Source: Reticulitermes speratus
Taxonomy: Eukaryota > Arthropoda > Insecta > Blattodea > Rhinotermitidae
Direction: 5' to 3'
Length of the DNA: 64,000 bases
Assembly (NCBI GenBank): GCA_021186555.1
Contig: JAJKFL010000005.1
Span: forward strand, 8,149,178 to 8,213,177
The position numbers and the translations under genes are program-made. The notes under the pieces are model-generated. The model was not told the DNA's origin, searched no databases, and was given only the letters and a program-made list of their open reading frames with translations. Shown one piece after another: positions 20,193-35,100 of the stretch. The first letter of the stretch is position 1. Each line of letters opens with the position of its first letter.

Positions 20193-23100
20193 GTGAGTCA
20201 TTGCTATCGCCACTTTTCTACATTATATAAAAGCTTGTACCCTTTCGATAGAGTGTAGAAATTCAGTATCTTGATGGAATTTATTGGAACCTTTTCTGAA
20301 GGTTTAACAGTAAAATACAAGGGACTGGAATTTATTTAATCGCATGCATGTAGTTATTAGATATAAGCATTAGGCTTCACGCTTCGCATTTCGGTGGATA
20401 GTTGGATGAAAGCTTTTAACTGCTGGTTGTCTTCAGTCTTCCCAGCTGAACAGCTAGCATCAGTGACTAATTCAAGTAGGCCAGGTACATTTATTCCTTC
20501 TTTCATTATACTTGATGTCTGAAAAAATAAAATTATTCGGAAATCATATCCACTTTTCAGGATTCAGGTCGTTTTAGATGTGACACTGTGCTGTGGGGAA
20601 ACACTAATCGAGCAACACAGCCTTGAATCATCAACAGTACTGCTGACCAAACCTCAAATCTTGCATCCCATAGTCACACTGGATTTAATTTATGTTCAAA
20701 TTTAGGCATTAATATCAGAAATACAAGTGACAAAATCTGGGAATTCAGAGGTGTACATTTGGCATTCTTGCATGATTGCAAGATATGTAACACTGAATAT
20801 TAGTTGCACACAGGGTTTCATGTCCAGAAAGTTTTGTTAATGGGCAGCACGGATAAAGAATAGAGATCACTTATTAGTCTTCTGAGATTCAAATTTTTAC
20901 AACATTTCATTCATTAACACCTTGAACTAAGCTTCAAGATTGAGGTTTTCACAGCATTTTGACAAAGATTACAGTGTTTGTGATATGATGCAGTATTGAT
21001 TCATAGTTACAGATAGATGTTTCAGAGGGGCCTGCTGCCTCTGTTTTCAAGGTAGTCCAAGAAGAGTAATGTGCATAGAAGAAATGGTTACATTATGTAC
21101 TGAAATAGTGGTTAGGCGATTGTTAGCAAACCAATAGGAGAAGTATTGTGGAGCAGGTGTAGCATTGGGTAGAACATGACAGAGGAAAGAATGAAAGTGG
21201 AGAAGTGGGAGGATGGATCCAAGTGAAGAAACTGTGGAGGAAGGAAAGTCTGGGTACTCTGGCCTAGGAAAGGACCATAATGCTAGAATGGTATATTGTC
21301 CATGAGGAGGTTTTCTCCATTCTTTCAGCCTGTGAATGGGAGGTTTCTCTGACCTGCTGAACACAAGGCCATCCTCCCTCTTAATATTGTTAGGATGGAG
21401 CTCAGTCTCAGTTGCCTGCATGATGATCTGGTCCATATATTCAGATTTGGTGAAGATGACACTCATAGTGCCAGATCTTCTGATATTTTTTAAATACAGC
21501 TGCAGTGCAGTAAATGGTATCTCAGTGGTTGCACTCATGATTGCCTCACATGGAGAAATTTATAATCCTTTGGCACTCAATGACGCATATGCTGCATTAC
21601 ATGGGGTGAAGATTTCCTTACAGTGCAGCATATGCATTAGCCAATTATGGCCATTCTTGTACAGCCCTGTTGGAGATTTCTTCCTGCCATGACTAACTTC
21701 TGTAATTATGGTTCTGTGCAAAAAATTAATTCCTGTAATTTAAATGTCAGCATTCTGCAGATTGCATCTGGAATCTAATTCCTGCGCCAAAGGGTTAGTA
21801 CCCCCCCCCCCCACTTTCTTTTGTATATATCAAGAGTTAAGATATACAGTCCTACATTTGTGTGGGTTAGACACATTGTGCTGCTCTTTTGTATCAACAG
21901 TTCAGACACAGACAGTCCTGCATTTATATGGATTAGACACATTGTGCTGCTCTGGGGGATAAGTTAATATCCACACTCTTTCTTTGATATCTGTCCATGT
22001 TTAAGACAGATGCAGTCCTGCATTTATATGATTTAGACACATTGTGCTGCTCTGGATGGGGAGCTGTAGAGTGCCCTATACACACTGGACCATACAACAT
22101 GGCACCTGTTCTATCTCATTTACTGCCAGCAGCAAGAGGCTTCCTTCTGTCCGTGGAGGGATAAAGTCTTCCCTTCCTCTTGTATAGGTGTGAATATACT
22201 TCATGTTCCAAAATCTGAGAAAGACTGCTCATTCACAAGTATTTACAAACCCTTTGGCCTGATGATAGTTGCTTATGTAAGATTATAGAGTATGTGGCAA
22301 ATCTTGATCTTACTGGGGGCCCTTGAGAATTGCTGTCTTCTATCCAGTGGCACGTGTGTTGAATATTCACGTTCAAAGTGCCGTCATAATGCTGTACCAC
22401 CTTGTCTGTCTTTTTCAACACAAAAAAATAGCCATAACACTCCATTGTTCTTGGACTGCTTGACACTTGAAGATGGGACTAGTATGTTGTCCTGAAATGC
22501 CAGTAACCAGCTACAAACATGTGTCGCGTCATGTAACATCCCAAAGGAGTGAATGCCTGAACTCTCTGCTGCTGGAAGTCTCTCCAGCTTCTTTGAAGAT
22601 CACAATTTATTTATTTACATGCTCCCATACAGCTTTATTAGAACTGTTTTACAGGTATAGAGGTCATGTGTAACACAGCACTGTTTATTCTCCTCTCCCA
22701 TTAACCTCTGGTTTGAGTCTCTTTGTGATATGAGTAAATAGTCTCTAAACACACCAACACTACCTGCAAGGAGAATGTTAATGTAGTTAAATGTCTTTAG
22801 GAGCAGTTAACTAATTTCATAACTCAATGGAGCAGTCATTCTTGAGGAGCTCATATGATTAGTCCTCTGCTAGTCTATAAATTACCAACATTTTATGAAT
22901 CCCAGAGGTTTATTACCATGTTCACAAGAGACCCCCACTTGTCCCTGCCCTGAGCCACATTAATTTAGTCCATACTCACCCAGTCATATTTCTTTAAGAT
23001 CCATTTCAATATTATTCTCTCATCTAAGCCTAGGTCTTTCAAGTGGTCTCTTTCCATTAGGTTTCCCCACAAAATACCTGTACGAATTTCTCTTCTCCCT

Positions 23101-26100
23101 CATATGTGCCACATGCCCCTCCCATCGCATGCTTCTGTGACCACCAAAGTAATATTTGGTAAGGAGTACAAATCATGAAGCTTCCTACTATGCAGTTTTC
23201 TCTCACCTTGTATTTGTTCCTCCCTCTTAGGCCAAAATATCTTCCTCAGTAGCTTGTTCTCAAACACCCACAGCTGTGGTGTTCCCTTAATGTGACAGAC
23301 AATATTTCACACCCATGTAAAACAACAGGCAACAATTATTGTGCTATATATTTTAATCTTTATGCTTTTGAATAGCAAACTGGAAAGTAGAACATTCTGG
23401 ACTGATAGCAGGAATTTCCTGAATTGAATCTGCTCTTTAATTTTTTCATGTATGTAGTTTTGATTTGTTAATGTGATTTCCAAATATCTGAACTTTGTCA
23501 TGTTTCCAAAGGATTTATTAGCCATCTGTCTGGTGTGATTTTGCTCAACATTGTGTTCACATGACATGAACACATCGTTTTGTCAGTATTTACTTCTTGA
23601 CCAACCTTCTTGCTAGCAGGTAACAAAACTTCTGTGCTTTTCTTTGTAGTATTTATTTTTCACTCATAAATTAACATTATCAGTGTAGCCCAGAAGCTGA
23701 TGTATCCCACCCAGTTCCAATCCCCTCTGATTTACTTAGACAGTCTTAATGGCACTTTAGTTTCAGTTATACGACAAAATTCAGAAGTATACTCATTATA
23801 GCAATTGTGCAAAAGCAAGACATAACATAAATCTTTTAAATCTGTCAAATCCTCATAATTGTTTTTCTCAGACAACAATAAGTGTTAAATTCTGAAGTAG
23901 CTTTATGTCTTTGACATCACCTGCTGTATTTGTAGTTCTGGCTTATATGATGGGATTTTCACACACATGCTGCCTTGTATATTTAAAGCATTTCCACCAA
24001 GGGTCTGGTTCAAGTGATATGTTTCTGTCTTGTATTTTGGAAATTCCCATTTTGAATTTGGCAGGGACATCAGATATCTCACTTGAGTTTTTCGTAGTTT
24101 ACCTTGTTTCCTTAGACAAATGCTGGGATTAAGCCATGACTTCTTCTTTGCGCTACCTTTTCAACTCATTATTCACTAATTATGATACCTTTTGACGCTA
24201 TCTGGTCTGAGCTACTAACGACATCATGAAATAAACTATAAATAAAATGAAACACTTCTAGTATATTTACAAGAGAATTCCATAGCACTTATAAGTCGCA
24301 TATGAGACCTTCACTCATCTGGGACGTTATGCAATATGCTGTGTAACATCCTAGAGGAGAGAAGGCTTCAACTTCACCATGGTGGAAGCGTGAAATTCTA
24401 CAATTCAGCATATACATGATATTATGGTATTTTAAAACAGCCTGTGAACGTTCACTTTCATGTTACAGCATATGGAGCTGGTGAACTCGTTATCCTGCAC
24501 TCACCAGCCTCAATGAAGTTCAGTGGATGGGAACAGATAGATGAGAGTATGGTAAAGGAAATATTTGCAGTGTGTATGGGATTCACAGTCACAAAGGTAC
24601 AGTATACTGTCAGTGCATACCAAGTTGCCTGACATGAACTAACAGGAGAGTGCAGAAAATTACATAATGAGGACCTTGATGTGTTGTATTCATTGCTGTG
24701 TGTTTGTGCAGTGACTAAGTTAACAAGACTGATGGATATGATGTGTGGAATGCATGAGGAATGGAAATTACAAAACTTTTATTGAACACCTGATGGAGAA
24801 ATATTTTGGGGATGAAGGCAAACATCAGAAACTATATTAGTGGATGTGGAGAGGCCATGACCTGAGTATGAGCTGAAGCACCATAGGACAGAAATATTAG
24901 TGGATGTTAGGAAAGTTTGTTGTGAGAAGGTGAACTAACTTGATTGAACCCGCTCAAGAGTGTTTCTGGTAATGGCCTTTGTTGACAGAACTGAGGCTTC
25001 AGGTTCCAGTACCAGATCGTTTGTCTCATATTTTCCACCCGTAATGTAATATGTATGAGGTAATAATTTGTTCTTTTGTGACCAACGTGTGGTATCAGTG
25101 GGGTACAGTTATGTTTATGTATTTATTTGTGGTTTTTTAGTGACTGTTTATGCGTCTGAGTATATAGTGTTTAATAGTAGGATTGGTGAGGATTTGGGAG
25201 GAAGATATTATGAGTTCATCGCTGTACTAGAATGTTACTGAGCATTGATTTGTATTTAGTTACCGATGTTTTAGTACAGCCTGTCCATTCCAAAGACCTC
25301 ATGCACACCAGGGCAGAAGCCTGAAATCATGCAAAGAAATTATGAATTAATCTGAGATACCATCTCATAACTTGCCTGAATTGATTAAGCAAAATCACAG
25401 AATATCACTGGATAGCTAATGTCCCTGCTGGTGTTCAAACTTGTCACCTCCTGAATACAAGTCAGAAGCTAATTGATTCAGTCACCTGGCTCAATGAATG
25501 GGTAGAAAATGTAAAATGATCATCATAGAACACAAATATTTCTTTTAAAATTGGGTGCTGTAGCATCAACTTTTACTGCTATTTGTAACTATTTGCTAAC
25601 ATACATAAGGACAGAAAGCATTTGTGTGTGTGCATGTGCATGATAGCCTGATTTTACTTAAGTGAGCTATGAGTATAACAAGACATCTTATTTAACTTTT
25701 TAATCCTGGCCTCAGTGCAGCAAACATTCCTAAATGCATACAAGAGCACTACAAATGTAAAACCACTCTGTTCTGGGCAGTAGTTGAAAATTAAACCATC
25801 ACGTCAGTGAAGGTTTAAGAAGATGCAGGAGCAAGGAATGTTTGTGACTGAAAATTTTTGAAATCATCTCATTCTTCTGTTTTATTTGACTATTCACTGC
25901 AGCGAGTATGGTCTTACATAAAGGGATAATGTATAGAATATATGTGAAATTTGTTCTTGGAAGGATTGTAGTGGTTGCTTTTCCTCAGGAGCTCTGTTTT
26001 GCAGTGTGATAGGCTGGAAATAGAGGTTTTCCATCTATGCCAATTTTGACTGAATGTATCCTGATATTGCCTTCCACCCAGCTCGTAGCAGTAATTTTTC

Positions 26101-29100
26101 CCGTTAATATTCTACAGGCTGTGTATTTTCCATGCAGGGTAGTGACTGGCCAGGATTGTCGGTGTCACATCCGTTCTCCTTTGCTGAAGCAATAGTTGTG
26201 GTGGTAGTTGATGGGGTTACCAGCCTGGGATTAAAGGAGGGTCACCGCTATCCAGTTGTCACAGATGAGGATGAGTCTGTGATATGGCAGGCTCTGCATG
26301 ACCGTGTCTTGAGCCGTTACCCAGGCCAGAATGCCACATTGCTGAGAATGGATCTTGCAGAAGAGGTAAAGTGTGTACGTGTTTCTGTTCTGCTTGTTCA
26401 CAAGTTGAAGTTCAGAACAGTCTTGCCAGGGGGATATTCAAGTCTTAACTATAATAGTTTACATAAGTATGCACGAATTTCTGCTCCCTTGTGCAGAATG
26501 TGTCTGTCTGTTCTGTTGTGTTGTATATTCTAATGGAAAGTGGTATCCTTAGATAGGAATGACAGGTGCTTGTTTTTTCATTGCTAGATGTTTTACTCTG
26601 AAAGCTTAGGAGCCAGTACCCCATCACGGCAGTGATTCTCATATTTTAATATGCTTTCATCCAATCACCCTGCAGTCTGATTTGGTCTAATGATTGGCTC
26701 TTCATGCACTACCTACTCTGGAGACAAATTAACCTTATGCTTATGTGGTTTGCAGCATCTGCTGCTGATATTTTCAAAAGTTTCTGATTTCATGCAAAAA
26801 TTGTAGCACTAAAAACATGTTTGTAACTGTGCAAATTACATGTCATGTTATATTGTTGCAAAAATTCTGAAGTGCAGAACTTGATCACTGGAAGCAAGTT
26901 TGAAGTGGCAAGATTATTCATGAAGATGTACCATAGTCATATTTTCACAGCTGTGAACATCTTTACCAGTGTGGTTCACCTCCAGCCTAGTGTTCCCATC
27001 TTCTGTTCCGTCTCTGCATTTCAGTCAATGTTAGCCAAATGCAGTCTGTCAGCAGACTCCCATTCTTTGACCAGACACCACTTCCAGTACTCCCAACATT
27101 ATTGCCAAGATGTGCTGGTTTGTGTAACAGATACTCCAAACAGAGATGATAGCAACAGTTGTCAACTTGACTTTTTGTTCACCGTGCATTATGGTAATAT
27201 ATAAATAGATATGTCAACCAACAACTGCACTAATTAAGTTTTATTTACACTTTACAATTGCCCTACATATGTTTCGGTCACAAAGTGACCATCACGCACA
27301 ACTAAATAAACAATGGACAAGTGTAGTGAAGTGCACTTACGTGCGTACGGAGCCCCTGATGATGGTCACTTTGTGACCGAAACATATGTAGGGCAATTGT
27401 AAAGTGTAAATAAAACTTAATTAGTGCAGTTGGTTACATATCCATTTATACAAAGTTGTCAGTTTATGTCAGGAGGTTCAGAGGCAAAATTTTCTCCCAG
27501 ATGGATGGGGAGTGGGGTTACAGAAACCCACTAACAATCATGAAGTTTGGATATTCCCATATCGCACAGATGTAGCTATTTGGATTATAAATCATTAGGC
27601 CCTTTTTTGGTGGTGACCTCCATTCCCTATGTTGCTTAAAGTTTTCCTGAACACAGCTGATAATTATGTGTCATTGTTGTAATGAATGTCTTATGAATGG
27701 AGCCATTTTTATTTGTTTTATTTATTAATATATGGTAATGATCTGATGATTTCTTCACAGGCAAAGCCATATTCTCGGGTCTTTGGTGATTATGAAAACA
27801 CGCCCAGCAACTGGACTGTCAAGTACTTGGATCCAGCTGTGTCTGAGGATAAAAGGTTCCTTGATGAAATGACAGTACTCAGCAACATTGCAAAACTGGT
27901 AAGAACTGCAGCCCAACAGCATGTTGTGATGGAAACTGATTTATGTGTGATAAATGCAGAACATTTTCTGATACCAATATGCCATTCTTTTTGTCAGGTG
28001 GAGTCTGGACTTGTGTACAGGGATGGTGTACCTGATGTCTACTGGAAGGTGGTGCGTTCATTGCATCCTGTGGTTGATTTTCATGGTCCTGATTCTGAGG
28101 CTGCAAAAGAAGCAAAACAGATTCTCCAAGATGTGATACACATCATCAAGAAGGCTTACAATCTGGCCTACAAGAAGCGGGTTAGTAGTATGACACATGA
28201 CCCATGTAACAGTTCATAACAGTGTACCTTCATGGAGATGACTAAGCAAGTTGGCTTAGTGGTAAATCTTCTGTTTTTTGTTTGGGAGGTAAAGGGTTAA
28301 AGTCTTGTAATGCCTCCCCCAGAGTGTTGCTACCCTACAGCTCAATTCTCTGAAGTAGGTTCTATCGGTAGCGTCCGATAAGGCTATCGCTGGATTCCCT
28401 ATTTCTAATTTAGCTGCCACCAACCGATTCTATATTCAAGCAGCAATCGAATGCTCTGCTTTAACAAACTATCCGTTTTGCGTGTCAATTACTATAGCAG
28501 GAAACAGCAGCCTGCACTTTGCTCAATACGCACACAGGTAATTGTCATGTCAAATAATAAGTCAATTTAAAGTATAAATAATAACCAGTACTCATGACAA
28601 AATAAAAATTTACAATAAACCACAGTTAACAATTTCCAGTTAAATTTCCACATAAGTTAAATTAACTGCTGCCTCTTATCTGATTAACAAAATTAGCGCC
28701 GCGTTGCTAATAATTTAGATTTCAAATTCTGCACAAGTATTAACACGAAGTGTCCATTCCAGTATCGTTCCAAAACAGACATAAAATCTATCAGCTCACT
28801 TACCTTGTACGCTCAGCCATAAACCAGTATTTATCATCTTCGCCGAAGTAACTTGCAGGAGCTTAATGTCGTCTTTACAAAATTACTGAAACATAAATGA
28901 GAACGTTGCCTCGCGAATCCCTTATATAAACAATTAAGCAATTTCCGCCTCAGCATACTTCGAAGTGCGGTGAACCAACGTTCACTGCACTGCAGGTATA
29001 CCTCTAGTGGGCAATGTCAACAAAATTCAACCAAATACCTAACTCAAAATTTAAACCTAACACAAAATCAAAAGGTAAATCTACGCTATTATACATTCAT

Positions 29101-32100
29101 ACAGTCTCAACCAGGATTCATTCTGTCCTGCTGTTTTTTGTGGTGATATCGGTCAGAGGTTCAAGCAGATGCAAGAGTGTATTTAACAAATACCTTCTTC
29201 CACATCTGTCTAATTTATGCTTATTGCTTCCCACCATCATCATGAGTGCTTACGCTACAATTAGCTTTTAAACTTGCAACCAAATTAAATTGTCCCTCTC
29301 ACACCCTTTGACAATCAGGTGCAATCAAGATGGCAGTGCAAGCAGTACCCAACAGTGTTGCCCAGCTATAATTATCAAATTTCTCACGAAGGAAGGTGTC
29401 ATTCCTTCTGAAATCTTTAGTAGGCTTCAAGCACAGTTCGGGATGAATGTTTGTCACAGCCAAGAGTGTTCAATTGGGCAAAATCATTTCAAGAAGGACG
29501 AGACCTGTTGAAAATGAACCTCACGCTCGGCGACCAAGAACTTCTCTCAATCCAGAAAACGTTTTGAAAATTGGTGAACTTATTCGGGCTAATCGTCGCA
29601 TAACTGTTCTTGAACTGTCACAGGAAGTAGGAATTAGTGTAGGGAGTGTTGAAGAAATTCTGCACAACGAGTTGAAAGTCAGTAAGGTGGGTCCCACGGC
29701 TCCTGTCACCGGAGCACAGGGAAAGACGTTTAGTGGCCGTTACTGAACTTCTGCAACAATACGAGAGAGGAGCCAAATTTTTTGACTCAGTTGTGACCTG
29801 TGATGAGACCTGGGTCCACTACTTCACTCCTGAATCAAAAAGAGCAAGCAAGCAGTGCAAACACACCCATTCTCCACCCCCATAAAAAGCGAAAGCAATT
29901 TTTTCAGCGGGGAAGATCATGACTGCTGTGTTCTGGGATTCAAAGGGTATCATTCATGTGGACTTTCTCACTGGTCAAAAAACCATCAATGCGCAGTACT
30001 ATTCAACTCTCCTGAATGAAAAAGTGAAGTCAGCAATCCGCTTAAAGCGAAAAAAAGGCAGGATTCAGTTGGCTTCCTCCAGGACGACGTTCGTCCTCAC
30101 ACTGCAGCTTTAACGATGGCAACTCTACTGAAACTGAAGTGGGATGTCCTGCCTCATCCACCGTACAGTCCAGACTTAGCTCCACCTGATTATCATTTGT
30201 TTGGACCAATGAAGAGGGTTTTAGGTGGCAAGAGATTCCGGAATAATGATGAGGTCATTGCAGCTGTGCAAAGTTGGATACACAAGCAACCGAAACCCTT
30301 CTTTGAAACTGGAATTAAGAAGCTTCCAGAACGTTGGTACAAGTGTATGGCAGTCAACAGGGACTACATTGAAAAGTAGTGTGTAATACTTTTCCATTTT
30401 ATTGTGAATAAATTTTTTAGAAACGAATTGTCATTTAAATTTGAACGACCTTAGTAGAAATCAAAATTTATGCCCGTTTTCAAAATAGCACTTGGTCCTG
30501 TAGTGTAAGCCTTGTATATATTGTACCTGTATGACGTCAGAACTGGCTAGTCATTTGTTACAACACTGTGTCATTCTTTAAAAGACACCATCTTCAGTGA
30601 TGCTTATGCTACTGTGTATAGTTGACACTTCTGCTTTATGTTCAAGAGGGAGCTGGTTCAGATCTTGTCAGGAGACCAGCTATTCAGACTAAGATGTTCT
30701 GTAGTTTTTAGGTTCATTCGCATAGTCACAGAAAGTGTCTATTAGCTTTGTTGTATCTGCATGTCTACATGTATCAGCGCACCTCCCACTGGACCTATTT
30801 CCATGGAATTTGATACTGGGGACTTTTATGAAAATCTGTCTAGAAACTCCAAATTTGGTTAAAATTTGACAACAATATTAGGCACTTTACATGAAGAACT
30901 AAGTAACTTTTGTTATTATTGGTGACATGAATTCGCCATAAAAGCCTTTTTTGCAACACTCAGTATTTTTATGTTGTTGACAGTGACACATATCTCAACA
31001 ATACACACAGAACATATTGTTGCAGTTCCATTGCAACAGTGGTGTTGCAAACATTCAACAGTGTTACATTATACGTACATTGCCCATCTTGCCTTTAATC
31101 CATCAAGGCAAATAGCACTGTAAACCAGACCACAACCGCTTCTACATCCATCTCATCTCATAGTTTATAATTACTCTATGTATAACACGTGAGATGTATG
31201 ACAGTATTTCACAAAGCATTGTCATACCAATGAACAACCAAAGAATGCTCCAGCAGGCTTCAGTGGTGATAACATGGTACAGATGAAATTGCGTGAAGGT
31301 AGCTTTCATGCGATTCCATGTCACACTCTGTATGGCAGTAGATATTGAAGAAATATGCAACTTTGCTGATGATAATTTGAGTGTTGCTGTTTAATCTTTC
31401 ATAAAACCAATTCTTTAAACACTGCGGTATTCTGTGCCAGCATACATGTTTTAACATCACATGCCATAGTCTGTGCGTTACATGGAGTCAAGCAAAACCA
31501 AAAACAACGCTTTTTAAACTCATTATAAACTATCCATTAAAATCCCTAGTTTAATTTTTATTTGTATAGTCTTTAAGTCTGTAACATATAAAGTTTGTGG
31601 AAGCTTCTGGGTTTCAGAAATTTTGAGAAGAATGATTTTAATTTTGATTGTAGTGTGTTTAAAAATTGTTGTTGCTTCATATATTGACAAAATGTTTTAC
31701 TGTTTCGCAGGCCTTCACTGTTTGTTCTTTCATGATACTCCATAAACAGGTTTTCCCTGTTCATAGAACTTTTTAAAAGTTGTGTCTGAATTTTTGTTTT
31801 TAAGAATTCTTTTGTATTTTTCTAATTTTTGCTTATATTTGAAGTTTGTAAACACATATCACGGGGGCACGCGGTGGCGCGGTTGGTTGAGGCACTGCGC
31901 TACAAACCGGAACATCGCGGGTTCGATTCCCGTTGGTGTCACTGGAATTTTTCATTGACATAATCGTTCCGGTCGCACTATGGCCCTGGGGTCGACTCAG
32001 CCTCTAACAGAAATGAGTACCAGGAATCTTTCCTGGGGGGTAAAGGCGGCCTGTGCGTAGGGCTGACAACCTTACCACCTTCATGTGCCGATTGTTTAAA

Positions 32101-35100
32101 AAATCTGGGAGCCTCACCCTCCTGGATCCCTAAGGGTCTGTCAAGGGATTGCTTTACCTTTAAACACGTATCACATCCATTTGTAGATTTCATGTACAGT
32201 AATGTCTTGTTGTTTGTGACTCAGACCCATCAAACTGTCAAAAAGATCAGAATTACGAATAACAGAATCCATTTGCAATGTAAAAGTCGGTAATTAAACT
32301 GTAAGGTAACTCAGAAAACATAAAAAGCATGAAAGTTTATTGTTGTTAACAATACTTACACTTTTGGAAGTGTGAAGTACATCAACGGTTGAAGGAGTGT
32401 CTCATTCCATAAAGTGTGAAAGCTGTCAGCCAAACTTAATGAAGGACAGAGCTTGAGTGTGCTGAGTTTGATGTGTGCAACAGCGTGACAGTGGGGGGAA
32501 GCTGACTCGCCAGCCATGTGATGTCCCACTTCATTGGAACCAGTCATGAAAAGTCAAAAGAGTGATATTAAAGTCTGTTATCATGAAAGGTTTGAATCCC
32601 GAACATTAAGCTTTAAGAACATTGAGAACCTACTGTATATGTATTGATTCTAATGTGTCGTTTATTGTCTGTCATAGTTTCACAGTTTCCTTCCTCGTAT
32701 CTTGAACCATTGCCTCAAGCTCCATATGGTGTGAGATGGTTAATCTTTCTCTAGCATTTACTTCAGCTTCAAAGACAAAGGGAGGACTTTTGCGTTTGAA
32801 AGCAATGATTGTGCCATTGAGTACAGTGTCATTGTGATAACAGATCTTTGAAAACTGTGATGAATTGGTGGTAATCATTTTGTTCTATATCTGTTAGGTG
32901 ACCAAATATAACCCTAGGATTTGTGATTGTTTGTTGATTTGTGAAGTACTGTATATTCTCAAATCTAATCCGCATCCGAATCTAATCCGCACTCAGTTTT
33001 TGGCGATTTCTTAAACGAAAAAAGTTAGTTCACGGTTCTAATCCGCACCTTTCCTTCAACCATCCCTTGCCCACAGGGCGACTGATTGAATAATATTGGA
33101 TGTTACCAATGCGTTAAAATCCGACGCTACGCCTGGGGCCGATGAGTCATACCGATAGAGGCGGGGCCTTTCTCAACAGACGTGCGCAATCTCGTCTGAA
33201 GCCAGCTCGCGCCTTAGTTGTTGAAACGTGGGAGGTGCTTGTTCCAATTTGTCGTGTACCGTAGTTATGGAAGAGGGACGCCTGAAATCTAAACGACTCT
33301 CATATACGGTAAAGTTCAAACGTGAAGTTATTTGTTGCGCAGAGGAGAATGGAAACCGCAAAGCCGCTGCAATTTTTGGAGTTGATGAAAGCAATGTTCG
33401 ACTGTGGCGGAAACTGGGTGGAGAGCATGGATAACGATTCAGTTATGAGTGATGACGGCGAGTCTGATGAATAATAAATTATAATAATAAATCATAAAAT
33501 AATAGATTATTGTATTGTATTGTTCTTACGGCACGTACAGCAGCTCAATCATTTTTCCAAAATCCAGCTCTCGACCGCGAATCTAATCCGCATCTGATTT
33601 TTTAGCCCTCTAAAACTGTAAAAAGGGTGCGGATTAGATTTGAGAATATATGGTACTAGAGCTGCATATGTTATGACAAGCAGTGTGAACTTACTGACAA
33701 GTTTGTGTGGAACATGTGTATTGAAGAGTGCTGTGGTAATGTCCCTAGTGTATGGAGTTGCATGTATGAGAGGGGGGAGGGGTGTGAAAATTGTATGAAA
33801 GCCTGAGGAGAACTGCAAAAATGATGTTTAAGACGTTTAAGAAGAAACAGAAATTTAGTTTGACTTTGTGATTGTACAGAATTATACTTAAATGTATCTG
33901 TTTCCTTGGCATGTTGGAAAGGAAAAGTCTAAGAAACAGAAAAGGGCATAATTGGTAAAAGAAGAATGGTGCAGCAACCTGTGGTATAAACTGTTAACTG
34001 GATTGGTTCTTGTTTGTGCAGGTTGTTATTGCTACAATAAGCAGTGATGTTAGTCACACAAGGAGGACCCGTAGCCTCATGGCAGACACGGTGAGTACTG
34101 ATCAGATAGCCTAGCATTTGCTGGTGATTAGTACCAAAACTTAATTGAAAATAATTACTATGTTGTCTGGGTAAATGGTTACAAGAGTTTTGAAGGAGCG
34201 TACTGCCTCCATCTTCAGGTAGAGGTGAGCCAATTTGGGAAAGGGGCAGGTTATATAAGAAAGGTGGAGAAAAATGGCAATGGAGCAGAGCATAGTAGGG
34301 GTCTGTCATATCTAAGCATGGGGAAAGCAAGATCACCACCCCCTCCAGTTGGCTGTGAAAAAAAGAAAAAAACTCACGCATAGGAGGCAGCTGTGAAATG
34401 ACAGGAGCCTGTGAAAAGTAAAAATGCTACAAAAGACCTTGGGCATAGGAAACCAAATAAAATTTGTTCTTACAAAGATTCTTTGTTCCTTAAATGTGTA
34501 AAAAAGAGACATCCATGGTCTACTTAGTAAGGTATCGTCTCTCTGTTTTTGTTGTTGGGATGGCACTCAGATTTGTGTTGGCTCCCTGATGATCCAGTCC
34601 ATGTGTCTGGATTTTTGTTCAGAATATTTGTCTTCTGTGACAGGATACGGTGACCCAGATTATGCTCTGTGCTGCTAGATGCACATAGTGATGGTGTTCT
34701 TTTACCCTGGTCTGAATGGAGTGGCCCAACTGTCTAATGTAAACTCTCCCACACTTTTCAGAGGCTGGGATATGTGTGTCACGTAAGGATAAGTACATTT
34801 GAACATGAGTGAGATGTACTTTCATTGATTAATTTTATTTTTTCCAACTTCATTGACAATAATTATTGGAGTTGGGTCAGTAATAACACAGTGGCTATGT
34901 TTAAATGGTTTGTTTGTCCATTTGCATGTATTCAGGAGATTCTGAAACTGTTTTAATGATTCCAGTTGAACAGAATGACAAAACACCATGACGTAGATTT
35001 GTGTGGTTAACATAGAAAGCTGTCATTATATTTCATACTGTTAACTATTATTATGTGGGACTCGGGGCATTAAATGCTGAATTTTAACTCGAGGATGTTA

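Noticed and set aside
26845-27204. 119-codon ORF as the missing ATP6AP2 exon
   Set aside because: No suitable splice sites flank a family-like segment, and its end runs into the foldback element's leader.
27686-28219. Single 177-codon ORF as one exon
   Set aside because: It covers two ATP6AP2 exons plus an open 99-bp intron. Splice sites at 27760, 27899, 27997 and 28181 and family similarity define the real exons.
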